DNA from: Branchiostoma lanceolatum
Lineage: Eukaryota > Chordata > Leptocardii > Amphioxiformes > Branchiostomatidae
Length of the DNA stretch: 64,000 nt
NCBI RefSeq assembly: GCF_035083965.1
Contig: NC_089728.1
Coordinates: forward strand, 21,284,955-21,348,954
Direction: 5' to 3'
Shown here in pieces: positions 34,101-40,070 of the stretch. The notes below the pieces were generated by a model. That model did not search any database. It worked only from the letters and a program-made list of their open reading frames with translations, and was not told the DNA's origin. How positions within the stretch are numbered: the first letter of the stretch is position 1; each line of letters opens with the position of its first letter. The position numbers and the translations under genes were made by a program.

Positions 34101-36445
34101 GTGTGTTTGCTGTCTTTTTAGTCATACTTGTACGTTTTGCATGATAATTTCCCATTATAAAGTCAGGGTAAGACAAATCCAATTTAGATAGCGACACCCA
34201 GTGAGCTACCGGTTTCACTGGGCCTTACTAACATTTCGAGTTCATATTTTTACTATTCCAAGGGGACCCTGTGAAAGCAAATTTATAGTTTTCATAACCT
34301 ACTGTAAATCCGTCCAGGTTTGCTTCCTAAAGCTCATCTCACAGTGAAAACCGTGCAAATAAAACCATTTCAAACATTTCAAGATATACGGTAACCAACA
34401 GGCTGATTTTTGAGAGATTATTGTACCATTTTGCCCTGCAGTACGGTGCTGAGATTAATGGCTGTTATTAATTATTCATCTGAAAATGTCTACATTAGTG
34501 TCTTATGACACAGCTAGATTAGATTTGCAAGAAAAAAACTATTTCCTACAACTTCTAGTTCTACAATAACTTACTGTGTTTTTTGTCTGGGACTGGCAGT
34601 ATATGTTGCTTTTACCTGGGGACTCCTGAAAATTTATTAGTTTGGGTTTGCCGCATGCAAAAGGTAAAGGTAAAGCGGTCGAACCTCAGACTGAGGACGA
34701 AGCATGACGCTTTTACATTAGCTATATAGTACTAGTACTAGTAGTGCAATGCGGCTTCGCTAGGGCTCACATATTTTTGGCCAAGCACACCGGGTCACCC
34801 CACCTCTTCTCGATAAGTTAGTGTGTTGGGTCCTTTTACGTGCAGAGGTTTAAATAATCAATGCCCTAAATCTCTCTCATACACTGGGCCACCGGCTTTA
34901 CATCCCATTCCAATAGGACGATGGGACTCTTTTCCAGTCGTGTCCAACCTGGATGCGAACTCGGGCCGCTGGCCAGAATTTGAAGCAGATGTGGTGAGAG
35001 GCATAAAAAAAAATCTGTTCTTAATGACATGAAAATTAATACAAATGTATTTTTGTGAGCCCTGAATGATAGATTTAACAATGGAAATCAACAATGTGGG
35101 CTCACAAACAATGAATGGGACAGAAAATAGCTGGAGACAACCCTGATATGCGGGCATCACAAAATCGCATGTACCTTTCACAGTTTCAGCAATGTCTGTA
35201 ATTAGACATTTAGGGGGGTGTCCAATTATCTCTATTTTCCCCATAATTGGTTAGATTGACGTCATGCTACCAGGGCTGCCAAACTACAATGTAGCCAAGG
35301 GCCTTTGTTAAACGCTAACCCATGAGCTAGGGTTTGAGCACTGATACATATAGGGCATTGGCAATTGCAGAACTGAGATGTTCCCCTAGTCTTATTGCAT
35401 GTAATGTATATGTCACAGTAGAGATGGCGACTGTCCTAGGACAGATCGCGATCGTTGTCTGTCCTTGGACAAACTACGATCGCAATCTGTCCTAGGACAA
35501 TCGCCAATTGTCCTAAAACGCCATCTCTACTGTGACATAAACATGATGTGCTAAAGGTGTGGCTAGCCTGGCTTAAGCTGAAATGTGAGGTCAATGACTT
35601 AACACCCCCTACAATGGACTGCCCTATGGGCGGCATGAAAATTTACACCCCTTACAAAAGACTGCCCTTCCACTGGTGTGAAAATTGACACCCCCTACAA
35701 TGGATTGCCTTTCTAACGTCGTGAAAATCACAATTCCCTACAAAGCACTGCCCTTCTAATGGCGTGAAAATTCAAGATTGAAACATGAACTGACCAAGGT
35801 ACGAGCACCGACCTTATGGTCCAGAAGCATGATTGCCAACCACTAGACCTGACCATATCGTACTACTATTGTCAGAGAAGAAAATACCATGTATGCTCAA
35901 CATTATCATATAGAAAAATACATCATTTTTCCAAATACTGTGTACTCAATCTTTACCTACCCCCTTACCTTGTTAGATATGCAAATAATCAAGAAAACAG
36001 TTTATAAATAAGAAGAAAATATAATATGGAAGCCATCAAAACAGCCTTAATAACCAGCCTGTTGCCATGGGTTCCTATGTGTCCTGACTGCTGTACACCA
36101 GTACATACAAATATAATAATTTCTCTAGCACATAGAAAATACGTTTTGCTGTACTGTAAAATAATATATCATCAAACGTAAAGGCAGTTGGGCTGAAGAC
36201 TTGCACGCTGCCAAACACACTTGGCTTTTTTTTTTCACCTTTAAGGTGCTGAGAACCTTAACACGTTGCAGTGTTGTTCTTTCGCTGTCCAGCAGTGGCC
36301 AAAGAAGACGGACAAAAAGCCTGTCCGCCCACGAACTGACCCTTCTAGATCTGCACCAACAAAATCTTGTGAGGAGAGCTCGCCTCACCTGGTAGACCTG
36401 TCCCCATGCGCCGGTTTTGTCGATCTCTCGGAACTCCGCCTCCAT
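6911..36445 (-). CDS. PTPN1/PTPN2: Non-receptor protein tyrosine phosphatase, PTP1B/TCPTP type, tail-anchored (10 coding exons)
   Basis: Hydrolyses phosphotyrosine on receptor and JAK-type kinase substrates; family members sit on the cytosolic face of the ER. Coding exons in order: 36445-36389, 32062-31966, 30897-30833, 27511-27476, 19572-19474, 18590-18441, 17795-17586, 15628-15437, 10214-10024, 7115-6911. The sum is 1302 nt = 433 aa plus stop (human PTP1B is 435 aa). All introns are GT-AG and phases match. Visible motifs: pTyr loop [19 protein letters not shown] loop with Asp185, P-loop [12 protein letters not shown] with Cys219 and Arg225, Q-loop QTPDQLRF. Arg of GIRQEA and Arg of YRMGLIQT match the PTP1B second phosphotyrosine site. 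A proline-rich segment [10 protein letters not shown] (about 324-333) precedes a hydrophobic tail anchor at about 403-430. The gene is probably the single orthologue preceding the vertebrate PTPN1/PTPN2 split (inference). It is divergent from GGCT. Confidence 0.93.
7368..7472. repeat. Short foldback element in phosphatase intron 9
   Basis: ACAACAAGGTGTATTCCGCA on the left and CGGAATACCCTGTGTTGTCT on the right are imperfect inverted repeats around a GC-rich centre. Confidence 0.55.
7730..7995 (+). repeat. SINE-like dispersed repeat
   Basis: Shares GGTAAAG..GTC, AAGCATGATGCTT-like, ACACGGGATCACCC and TGTGTTGGGTTCTTT with 34665-34990; related tails (AAAGAACCCAACACACTT) recur at 17400, 37390 and 39250. 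Boundaries approximate. Confidence 0.5.
8085..8155 (+). repeat. Retrotransposon 3' tail
   Basis: TGTACCTTGTACATGTACAA, then CAATAAAGTTATTATTATA. A similar tail ACAATAAAGGTTATTATTAT occurs at 25578. Probably the 3' end of a LINE or SINE. Confidence 0.4.
8568..8774 (-). mobile_element. Foldback/TIR element, copy 1 (pair with 32216-32438)
   Basis: Begins TTACTGTAATTCTTGATTTG and ends AGTGATTTACAGTA, with CCGCTATATTTTCCTGCCGC inside. The reverse complement of the whole matches 32216-32438. Confidence 0.65.
9006..9141. mobile_element. Short TACTGTAAA-type TIR element
   Basis: TACTGTAAAGGGGGAAA at the left and TCTTTTACAGTA at the right; internal CGCGAACTTAAAACCACCGC is shared with 32871-33090. 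Confidence 0.6.
9565..9690 (+). repeat. Dispersed repeat with GTCTGAAACGTCTGAC core, copy 1
   Basis: ACAGTGGATACTGTCTGAAA and CGTCTGACTGTTTC...TTATCCAGTTGCTTGAGTAA are found inverted at 10430-10515. This looks like the 3' end of a retroelement; class unknown. Confidence 0.5.
9720..9985 (+). repeat. Dispersed repeat (family also at 20370 and 49850)
   Basis: TATACCGAAATATAGGTTCT, GTTCTTTCAAAGCTTC, GACTTTGGAATAGAC and GATGTCATCCATATAATAAA reappear, diverged, at 20370-20620 and in reverse at 49850-50190. Confidence 0.5.
10024..10214 (-). CDS. PTPN1/PTPN2: PTPN1/2-like exon 9 (proline-rich linker)
   Basis: 191 nt from phase 0 to phase 2, coding [20 protein letters not shown], then [13 protein letters not shown] and an acidic stretch. 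The proline-rich block sits where PTP1B has its SH3-binding segment; the sequence itself is not conserved, so the assignment rests on phase and position between exons 8 and 10. Confidence 0.82.
10430..10515 (-). repeat. Dispersed repeat with GTCTGAAACGTCTGAC core, copy 2
   Basis: Reverse complement of the 9565-9690 sequence (CAAGCAACTGGATAAAATTT and CAGTCAGACGTTTCAGACAG). Confidence 0.5.
11757..11990 (+). repeat. GGTGCA-rich dispersed element, copy 1
   Basis: Starts GGGTTCGAAATACTGGGTGC and has many GTGCAC strings; the reverse complement of related sequence is at 14025-14392, which ends GCAGTATTTCAAGCCCT. Confidence 0.55.
12018..12251. mobile_element. Foldback element with CTGTAATTC ends
   Basis: GTACTGTAATTCTTTTTTC at the left and AAGTGAATTACAGTA at the right, with further mirrored strings (CTTTATGTTCACTG / CAGTGAAAATG). 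Confidence 0.55.
12851..13053. mobile_element. GC-rich TIR transposon (MITE) with 9-bp target duplication
   Basis: Terminal inverted repeat TAGCCTGGATACCAGACC / GGTCTGGCACCCAGGCTA (16 of 18 match). Flanked on both sides by GTACACATC (12842-12850 and 13054-13062). The 203-bp interior is GC-rich and has no transposase. A 9-bp duplication suggests a Mutator-like mobiliser; 8 bp (hAT) is possible depending on where the end is drawn. Confidence 0.85.
14025..14392 (-). repeat. GGTGCA-rich dispersed element, copy 2
   Basis: Reverse orientation relative to 11757; CTAGGTGCACCAGTGCACCC is nearly shared with the first copy. Confidence 0.55.
15190..15400 (-). mobile_element. tRNA-derived SINE
   Basis: On the minus strand GTGTGGCACAATCGGTAGCG (A-box part) and GGTCCTGGGTTCGAAAC (B box) lead into a tail AAAGGCACTTTATACCACTT..CCTCACTCCAACCAGGTGTG. 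It lies immediately beyond the donor of exon 8. Confidence 0.7.
15437..15628 (-). CDS. PTPN1/PTPN2: PTPN1/2-like exon 8 (Q-loop)
   Basis: 192 nt, phase 0-0. Begins [19 protein letters not shown]; contains [20 protein letters not shown], with the two Gln residues that position the water, and ends STLGEEV before donor gtttgt. It completes the catalytic domain. Confidence 0.95.
15629..17585. other. Phosphatase intron 7
   Basis: Mostly unstructured; contains the palindromic array at 16608-16800, a short TA/AT run near 16803-16842 and a SINE-like tail around 17395-17480 (TTAAAGAACCCACCACACTT). Confidence 0.6.
16608..16800. repeat. Tandem array of palindromic ATTCCAATCTGTCCTAGGAC units
   Basis: At least six units; each is itself a palindrome centred on CCTAGG or ACTAGT (for example CTGTCCTAGGACAG, CTGTACTAGTACAG) with ATTCCAAT/ATTGGAAT shoulders. 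It can fold into several alternative cruciforms. The CTGTCCTAGGACAG core recurs in the foldback at 35409-35539. Confidence 0.8.
17586..17795 (-). CDS. PTPN1/PTPN2: PTPN1/2-like exon 7 (WPD loop and catalytic P-loop)
   Basis: 210 nt, phase 0-0. Carries [20 protein letters not shown] (general acid Asp185) and [12 protein letters not shown] (nucleophile Cys219, phosphate-binding Arg225). All catalytic residues are intact, so the enzyme should be active. Confidence 0.97.
18236..18415 (-). repeat. Two or three tandem fragments of the TACAGTCAAACCTG element
   Basis: GAGATGGTCACTTGTACAGG followed by TTTACTGTATAT or TTGACTGTATAT occurs twice, about 65 bp apart, then a third diverged end (GTACAGGTTCGACTGTG). 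Confidence 0.6.
18441..18590 (-). CDS. PTPN1/PTPN2: PTPN1/2-like exon 6
   Basis: 150 nt, phase 0-0, beginning [12 protein letters not shown] and ending [18 protein letters not shown] is a family hallmark. Acceptor ccttcag, donor gtcagg. Joined to exon 7 it gives [16 protein letters not shown], which aligns without a gap to human PTP1B. Confidence 0.94.
18800..18925 (-). mobile_element. tRNA-like SINE head
   Basis: Minus-strand TAGTCCAGTGGTTAGTGATG and AGTTCGCATCCC resemble A and B boxes. A relative sits at 35795-35860. No acceptor-stem pairing was found, so not called as a tRNA gene. Confidence 0.45.
19474..19572 (-). CDS. PTPN1/PTPN2: PTPN1/2-like exon 5
   Basis: 99 nt, phase 0 at both ends, coding [17 protein letters not shown] and then [16 protein letters not shown]. 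This is the conserved TxGHFWxMVWE core of classical PTPs. Acceptor ttctacag, donor gtgagt. Confidence 0.95.
19641..20148. mobile_element. 508-bp TIR element with TTAA ends, copy 1
   Basis: Left end TTAAAGGCATCCAGAGCATT, right end AATGCTCTGGGTGCCTTTAA. TTAA at both borders suggests a piggyBac-type target. Interior shared, in inverse orientation, with 29262-29777. No transposase. Confidence 0.8.
20370..20625 (+). repeat. Dispersed repeat (family of 9720 and 49850)
   Basis: AGGCCATGTTGATTTGATTA, ATCTACGTGGTAGGAACGTT, GTTCTTTCATATCTTCTT and GACTTTGGAATCGACTTTGG recur in diverged form at 9236-9985 and, reversed, at 49850-50190. Confidence 0.5.
20980..21560. repeat. Local repeat of about 104 bp, interrupted by a SINE
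   Basis: GTCCAGCATGAACAA followed by CGATTTTTCCTAGAAAAACT and GGGTCTCGAGAAGGGCAAAT occurs at 20979 and about 21083, and a third diverged copy at about 21465. The SINE at 21215-21400 sits between the second and third. Confidence 0.7.
21215..21400 (+). mobile_element. tRNA-derived SINE
   Basis: GTGGTGGCGTAATGGTAGGG (A box region) and GGGTTCAAATCCCGACATGC (B box), then AAGGCACTTTACACACAAAT..CTCACTTCACTCAGGTG, the same tail as the copies at 464 and 15190. Confidence 0.7.
21663..22945. other. Segment bounded by TTGCAGAA-rich ends, enclosing a CpG-rich patch
   Basis: The left edge has GTTCGAAATACCCGTCTGC and several CAATTTTGCAGAAGAAAAA strings; the right edge has AAATTGCAGAAAAAATTTTT and CAATATTGCAGAACACTG. 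Between them, 21825-22340 is CpG-rich. It contains CCAAGATGGCGGCGTTTC, an ATG with YY1-type context, followed 44 nt later by a donor-like GAGGTCAGT. This may be an alternative or nested promoter, or captured promoter DNA. Confidence 0.4.
23100..23415 (+). repeat. Degenerate minisatellite (22-24 bp), block 1
   Basis: Repeated GGTGTGTCTTAAGGACTTAG-type units. The same unit continues at 26692-26896 and 27299-27475. Confidence 0.75.
25146..25177. repeat. (CA)16 microsatellite
   Basis: Uninterrupted AC dinucleotides. Confidence 0.95.
25521..25543. repeat. Poly-G run of 23
   Basis: 23 consecutive G, followed by a retroelement-like tail with CAATAAAGG. Length may be an assembly artefact. Confidence 0.9.
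26692..27475 (+). repeat. Degenerate minisatellite, block 2, up to exon 4
   Basis: Units like CTTAAGGATTCAGGTGTGTC run from 26692 to 26896, are interrupted by a TIR element, and resume at 27299. They end at the donor of the 36-nt exon. Confidence 0.75.
26899..27296. mobile_element. TIR element with TA target duplication, inserted in the minisatellite
   Basis: Ends CCGTAAAATCCCTATTTACG and CGTAAATAGGAATTTTACGG (18-20 bp inverted), flanked by TA on both sides. Internal GGTGCGTACGTTAGGAGGG occurs three times. Tc1/mariner-type non-autonomous element by target site. Confidence 0.85.
27476..27511 (-). CDS. PTPN1/PTPN2: PTPN1/2-like exon 4 (36-nt micro-exon)
   Basis: Only 36 nt, in phase 0, coding [12 protein letters not shown], which aligns with MEEAQRSYILTQ of human PTP1B directly before GPLP. 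Acceptor tttgcag, donor gtaagg. A degenerate minisatellite runs right up to its donor side. Confidence 0.9.
27720..27965 (+). pseudogene. LINE 3' end (5'-truncated retrotransposon)
   Basis: One frame reads [20 protein letters not shown] then [14 protein letters not shown] and a stop. This is the typical C terminus of CR1/L2/Jockey-type ORF2 proteins. About 100 nt later comes a short GATACA microsatellite-like tail, as expected for the LINE 3' end. Confidence 0.75.
27966..29155. other. Phosphatase intron 3, unassigned part
   Basis: Short frames only; I see no recognisable gene, RNA or structured repeat. Confidence 0.5.
29262..29777. mobile_element. 516-bp TIR element with TTAA ends, copy 2
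   Basis: TTAAAGGCACCCAAAGCATT at the left and AATGCTCTGGATGCCTTTAA at the right. The interior matches 19641-20148 in the opposite orientation (for example CGCCTAGTGTAAATAGACTG). Confidence 0.8.
29778..30832. other. Phosphatase intron 3, proximal part
   Basis: No coding similarity recognised. 30609-30800 contains imperfect TACCTGTACCTG/CAGGTACAGG palindromic strings. Confidence 0.4.
30833..30897 (-). CDS. PTPN1/PTPN2: PTPN1/2-like exon 3
   Basis: 65 nt coding the end of the split Tyr codon, then [21 protein letters not shown], matching the classical PTP motif DYINAS. Acceptor tttcag, donor gtaaga; it ends in phase 0. Confidence 0.93.
31330..31890. repeat. Inverted repeat with 20-bp AAAAACGCACGAATC minisatellite arm
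   Basis: 31340-31560 repeats TATGAAAAACGCACGAATCA-like units. 31808-31880 has the reverse complement (CACATAGTGATTTGTGCGTT). The arms enclose a unique stretch of about 240 bp. Confidence 0.65.
31966..32062 (-). CDS. PTPN1/PTPN2: PTPN1/2-like exon 2
   Basis: 97 nt coding [10 protein letters not shown]... to [12 protein letters not shown], plus the first base of a Tyr codon completed by exon 3. It holds the pTyr-recognition loop and the Arg of the second phosphotyrosine pocket. Acceptor tgtacag, donor gtaagt. Confidence 0.93.
32216..32438 (+). mobile_element. Foldback/TIR element, copy 2
   Basis: Same family as 8568-8774, opposite strand: GTACTGTAAATCACTTTGAT, GCGGCAGGAAAATATAGCGG, ending CAAGAATTACAGTA. 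Confidence 0.65.
32871..33090. mobile_element. TACAGTAA-ended element
   Basis: TACAGTAAATGCATTTAAGT to GCGTCTACAGTAA; contains two copies of GGTTTTAAGTTCG and one inverted CGAACTTCAATGTAAAACCA. Related to 9006-9141. Confidence 0.55.
33090..33325. mobile_element. Nested foldback element
   Basis: Outer arms AACAAATGTTTGACTTTTCA / GGTGAAAAGTTAAACATTTG and inner arms TTTTCAGCTTTACGCC / GGGCGTAAAGCTGAAAAGTT form one long imperfect hairpin of about 235 bp. Confidence 0.8.
33990..34240 (+). repeat. Dispersed repeat copy 2
   Basis: GCGCTCAACAAGTTTCATTG and AGTCATACTTGTACGTTTTG are shared with 44446-44620 and, reversed and diverged, with 980-1135. Confidence 0.6.
34665..34990 (+). repeat. SINE-like dispersed repeat
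   Basis: Matches 7730-7995 in order: GGTAAAG, GAAGCATGACGCTT, CAAGCACACCGGGTCACCCC and TGTGTTGGGTCCTTTTACGT. Confidence 0.5.
35409..35539. mobile_element. Foldback element with perfect 21-bp terminal inverted repeats
   Basis: The left arm starting TATGTCACAGTAGAGATGGC at 35409 is exactly mirrored by the right arm ending at 35539. Inside are CTGTCCTAGGACAG, a second CTGTCCTAGGACA and GATCGCGATCG palindromes; the core equals the unit of the array at 16608. Confidence 0.85.
36389..36445 (-). CDS. PTPN1/PTPN2: PTPN1/2-like exon 1 (start codon)
   Basis: Encodes 19 residues beginning [19 protein letters not shown], which align with the N terminus of human PTP1B. The ATG lies at 36445-36443; the donor gtgagg follows in phase 0. 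The surrounding frame stays open for 167 codons, but sequence beyond the donor is intron. Confidence 0.9.
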
Positions 36446-36774
36446 GTCTGCACGGCAGACCTTCACCTTACATCCGCCTGTAGCTGCACAACCGCCTGCC
36501 CGCCTCTTTTCTCTCGTCCTTTCGCTGATTTTTTCCTTGAGAGAGACGGAAAGTGAAAGTCGGCCTTTCCTCGGAGATACCGGTAGCCTGACCGGAAATG
36601 GCGGCACGGGCAGAGCGCATGCGCACAAATCTCGTTCCCAGAAGTTTCAAAGTTCAAAGGTCATATTTTCTCGTTCCCAGACTATTCCACTCTCGTTCCC
36701 AAGAGGTCAAAGGACATGACAAAGGTGGATGTACACAAAAAAAATAACATATGAGAACTTTTGTACGACATATG
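36446..36774. promoter_or_regulatory. Bidirectional promoter between the phosphatase and GGCT
   Basis: About 305-329 bp separate the two divergent start codons. The interval is GC-richer than the flanking introns. It holds a palindromic NRF1-type site GCGCATGCGC at 36615-36624 and an overlapping ETS/YY1-like string ACCGGAAATGGCGGC at 36591-36605. No TATA box is evident. This layout is typical of head-to-head housekeeping gene pairs. Confidence 0.65.
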
Positions 36775-36885
36775 ATGGCTGGAAAGGATACATTTCTGTA
36801 TTTTGGGTATGGCAGTAATCTGCTAAAGGAAAGGATACGGATTAACTCTCCAACCGCCCAGTTTAAGGCTGTTGGAAAAGTGCAG
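36751..36885 (+). CDS. GGCT: GGCT exon 1
   Basis: Encodes the N terminus with TFLYFGYGSNLLKERI. Three in-frame ATGs occur (36751, 36772, 36775); the third gives the best match to family length. Ends AAAGTGCAG before donor gtcagt, phase 0. Confidence 0.9.
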
Positions 36886-39800
36886 GTCAGTATGTTTCAT
36901 GTTGTAGTGGTATTGTTTTATATCAGGCCACATAAGTTTGACTTCAGGATGACCAAGGAGGTTACAGACAGTTCTGCTTCATACTCCAATACCACCTCCT
37001 TGGGATGACATCAGGGAAGACCTGAAATCCGATATTCATTCATACTATCAAGGTTATTGGTGCCGCACTTAGCATTTAACCTTAGTAACACTCTACTTAA
37101 TTAAACTGTACAGCACTGCTACAGGAACTTATGATACAGATTTGATACTGTAAGTTCATGTCCCCGTGGCGCAAGCGGTAACGTGTTACCCCACTGCTTT
37201 GCCATCTTGATCAAATTCCGTGGATCCTGGGGCCCGAGTTCGATCCTGGGGTCGACTCCAGCTCGGACATGTTGTATTAGGGATTGCATTCAACATTTTG
37301 GATGGTGACGAAAAGCCGGCGGCCCCGTGAATGAGGGAGCTTTCAAGGGCATAAGCCTCAAGCGTCACTCAGACCTCTGCACGTAAAAGAACCCAACACA
37401 CTTATCGAGAAGAGTACTAGTACGGATGACCCGGTGTGCTTTGCCAAAAACGCAAGTCGTGGCGAGGCTGCATTGCACTTAAAGGAGGGCCTGCATGGAG
37501 GGGTAGTGATTACGAATTACGGAAAATTTTTGCCGCCGATTACGAATTACGTTAAATTTTCAGAGCCGATTACGAATTACGTTAAATCATGAGGCTTCCC
37601 AACCAACTTAAACAGTTAACGCATGATTCAACTACAGTATCTATTTCTGCATCAAAACTGTTCATTTTTATATTTATTGTGGTGACAATGAATCTGTTGA
37701 TGACCACACTAAACCGTATAACTATAATGAGTAGCCGTGACGGCGGCAGTGAATTTCGTATGGGAAGGGACAGCAAGATATTCCGGAACGTACGTTGTCC
37801 GGGAAAATTGTAAAGAAATCTTGACCCCCTGAAACGCTATAACCTTGATTTTGAGTGCCACATTTTGCTGTTACACTATGTTTGATTACATATCTATAAG
37901 TGAAAAGAATATTCAAGAGTTTAATAGTATGGTGCGCGATGCCGCGCTGGAGCGACCCGGCGATTGCATATTGTAGGTCGATCCGGGAGAATACCCGGGA
38001 AAATGGTAAAATCTTGACCCACTCAGATACATTTTGAGGGGCAATATCTGCACTCATAGTGAAAAGTACACAAGAGTAGATGCACGGTTTGCCCTCCCGA
38101 CATATTTTCGCCGGAGGCGTACATGTAACAATCGCAAGTAGGCACGAGGGCATGCACCCGAGGAGATTTTGAAATCTTTACCCTTTGAAACGCTATTTCT
38201 TGCATTTTTACGGGCACATTAGGCTGGTAATCTAAACTATGTTTTATGGTTTCTCTTTGATTGAAAAATACACAATGATTCCAGCTTGATATTTAGGGGC
38301 GACGCCCTCAGAACGAGGCGCGACAATACTAAGTGGGTCACATGTTTCATGGGAAAATTTTGAGATCTTTACCCTCTGAAATGCTATTTCCTGCATTGTG
38401 AGGGGCAACTTTGCCGGGAGACTTTGCTGGAAATAAACCTACGTTTTTCTAGTAATTCATAGATTACGTTTTACGTTGCATAAAGGTAACTGCCTACGTT
38501 TTACGTAGAATCAAAGTGACCAATTACGCGTTACGGCCAATGTACTGATTACAAATTACGTTGATTTTGGGTGGCTGATTACGGATTACGAAGTCTAAAA
38601 CGGCCTGATTACGCCTTACGGAAAAGGGGCATACAGGCCCTCTTAAAGTACTTGAAAAAACATCATGCTTTACCTCAATCTCCATTATATCCTCTTCAAT
38701 ACTCTTGCTGGATATTCACTGTGGTGGCATGGAATGATTAGTAATACACACAATTTCTTGAAAAGGCAGTACATGTATCTCTTTGTGGGGACCGCAAGAT
38801 CATTCAATGTACATGTTGCATATCTCAACCGTAAAACCAAACCCTCTTCCCTTTATAGGACTACCGGCTGGGTTTCTATGGTTTCTGGAGCCGCTGGGGA
38901 GGAGGCGTGGCCACTATCGACCCCGCCCCTGGCCACACCCTGTGGGGCGTGGTCTGGCAGATTGGCATAGAAAACCTGGAAGCCCTCAACAAGTGACACA
39001 CTTTCTTCTCTTGTGTGATTTGAGTCAGAACACATTGCCTAGCAGTTTCAGACTTTATTTAGTACAGATTTTTAGCTTGGCTACAGGTTTTTCGTCAGGA
39101 AGGAATCTGGTGGTACAATCTCATCCACTACCAAAATGCCTGTGCAGCAGTATAATCAAATACTGGATACGAGTTCTGCTACAGTAACTACATGTACTAG
39201 CTTTTCATTCAAGCCTGTGGGCATGTGTATAGGAGAGCTTAAGTTAAGATTCCAGGTTCAATACTCACGTAAAAGAACCCAGTGCACTTATCATATAGAG
39301 TTCAAGAGTAGGAGTGACCCCGTGAGCTGTAGCAAAGCTGCAATATTTGCACTACAGACACACTTCACTCAAACCTATGAAAGGTGCCCAGTCTCTTTCG
39401 TCCTCTTTCATAAATAGCATCTGCAAAGCACCCTCCTGAGCAGGCCCGATATGGCCAGAAGCGATTTTACAGGCTTGAAATGGCAGGGCCGGTATGGGAG
39501 GTAGCATACCGAGCATATTGTGCCTGCTCGGGAGGGTGTTGCAAAGAGGACAAAAGAATCTCGGCAGCTATAATACCTTTGAATATGAGGCTAACACTGT
39601 ACCTTTTACCCGAACAAGCATCTGATGCTTCACCATGTGGACAACTGCTTTACCTTCAATTTTTACCTAAAATGTGCGAAACAAATTTATCATGTGCATG
39701 TTCCTTTTCCACATTTTCTCTGTCAGTAACACTTGGCAATTGTCCTCTATTGAATGTCTCAAGACTTTTCCTTTTCTTTTCTTACTCCAGACAAGAGGGC

Positions 39801-40070
39801 GTGAAAGGCAATGATCAAGGTGTGTACAGGCCAGTGGAGCTATCGGTGAAAACTTCAACAGGTGAAAACCTCACCTGTAGATCCTACCAGATCATAGACA
39901 CCAGTCAACCCAATCCTCCCTCCCCGCAGTACATGGAGGTTCTGCTAGGAGGCGCTAGACAACAGGGACTTCCTAAGGAGTACATCCAAGAGCTGTCCGA
40001 GATTCAGACCAATGACTACAAGGGACCTGTACAGATCATGGAGGATTTGAAAAAGAACAACAAGAGTTGA
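36751..40070 (+). CDS. GGCT: Gamma-glutamylcyclotransferase (3 coding exons)
   Basis: Cytosolic enzyme that converts gamma-glutamyl amino acids to 5-oxoproline and free amino acid in glutathione turnover. Exons: 36751-36885, 38859-38992, 39791-40070; 549 nt = 182 aa. If the in-frame ATG at 36775 is used (MAGKDTFLYF) the protein is 174 aa, and I consider that start more likely; human GGCT is 188 aa. Visible: the substrate-binding FLYFGYGSNLL at the N terminus, GGVATIDPAPGHTLWGVVWQ in exon 2, and KQEGV at the exon 2/3 junction with the catalytic Glu equivalent to human Glu98. The C-terminal SPQYMEVLLGGARQQGLP and NDYKGP match the family. An AATAAA at 40343 probably ends the transcript. Confidence 0.92.
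37158..37477 (+). mobile_element. Full-length tRNA-derived SINE
   Basis: CCCCGTGGCGCAAGCGGTAA (A box) and GCCCGAGTTCGATCCTGGGG (B box), then a body ending CACGTAAAAGAACCCAACAC and GCATTGCACT. Its A-to-B spacing is longer than in a real tRNA. Confidence 0.7.
37478..38648. mobile_element. 1.17-kb TIR element with GATTACG subterminal repeats and TTAA borders
   Basis: Left TTAAAGGAGGGCCTGCAT; right ATACAGGCCCTCTTAA, inverted. Both subterminal zones carry many GATTACGAATTACG-type repeats (three at the left, at least six at the right). The interior repeats CCCTNTGAAACGCTAT-like units three times. No transposase. Confidence 0.75.
38859..38992 (+). CDS. GGCT: GGCT exon 2
   Basis: Acceptor ctttatag, then DYRLGFYGFWSRWGGGVATI to NLEALN, and two bases of a Lys codon before donor gtgaca. 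The segment between DYRL and GGVAT is a few residues shorter than in human. Confidence 0.92.
39225..39350 (+). repeat. SINE tail in GGCT intron 2
   Basis: CACGTAAAAGAACCCAGTGC, AGAGTTCAAGAGTAGGAGTG and AGCAAAGCTGCAATATTTGC align with the 3' part of the SINE at 37158. The tRNA head is missing. Confidence 0.55.
39791..40070 (+). CDS. GGCT: GGCT exon 3
   Basis: Acceptor tactccag. The first base completes Lys, followed by QEGVKGNDQGVYRPVEL, CRSYQ and the C-terminal helix region; stop TGA at 40068-40070. The frame is open upstream to 39480, but that part is intron. Confidence 0.92.

Larger units (their letters stand above)
32440..36388. other. Remainder of phosphatase intron 1
   Basis: 4.3 kb in all from 32063. 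Apart from the listed repeats, and four CCCCTACAA-type short repeats with GTGAAAATT(C/G)A at 35600-35775, I see nothing coding. Confidence 0.6.
36886..38858. other. GGCT: GGCT intron 1
   Basis: Almost entirely repeat: a SINE at 37158-37477 and a TTAA-type TIR element at 37478-38648. The remaining 270 bp upstream of them show nothing. Confidence 0.7.

Noticed and set aside
36125-36628. A 167-codon minus-strand frame over phosphatase exon 1
   Set aside because: Only the 19 residues from the ATG at 36445 to the donor are homologous; the rest is promoter and intron.
37158-37260. tRNA gene on the plus strand
   Set aside because: A-to-B distance is too long and a SINE body follows.
39480-39790. 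Upstream extension of the GGCT exon 3 frame
   Set aside because: Polypyrimidine tract and AG at 39790 mark an acceptor, and homology begins exactly after it.
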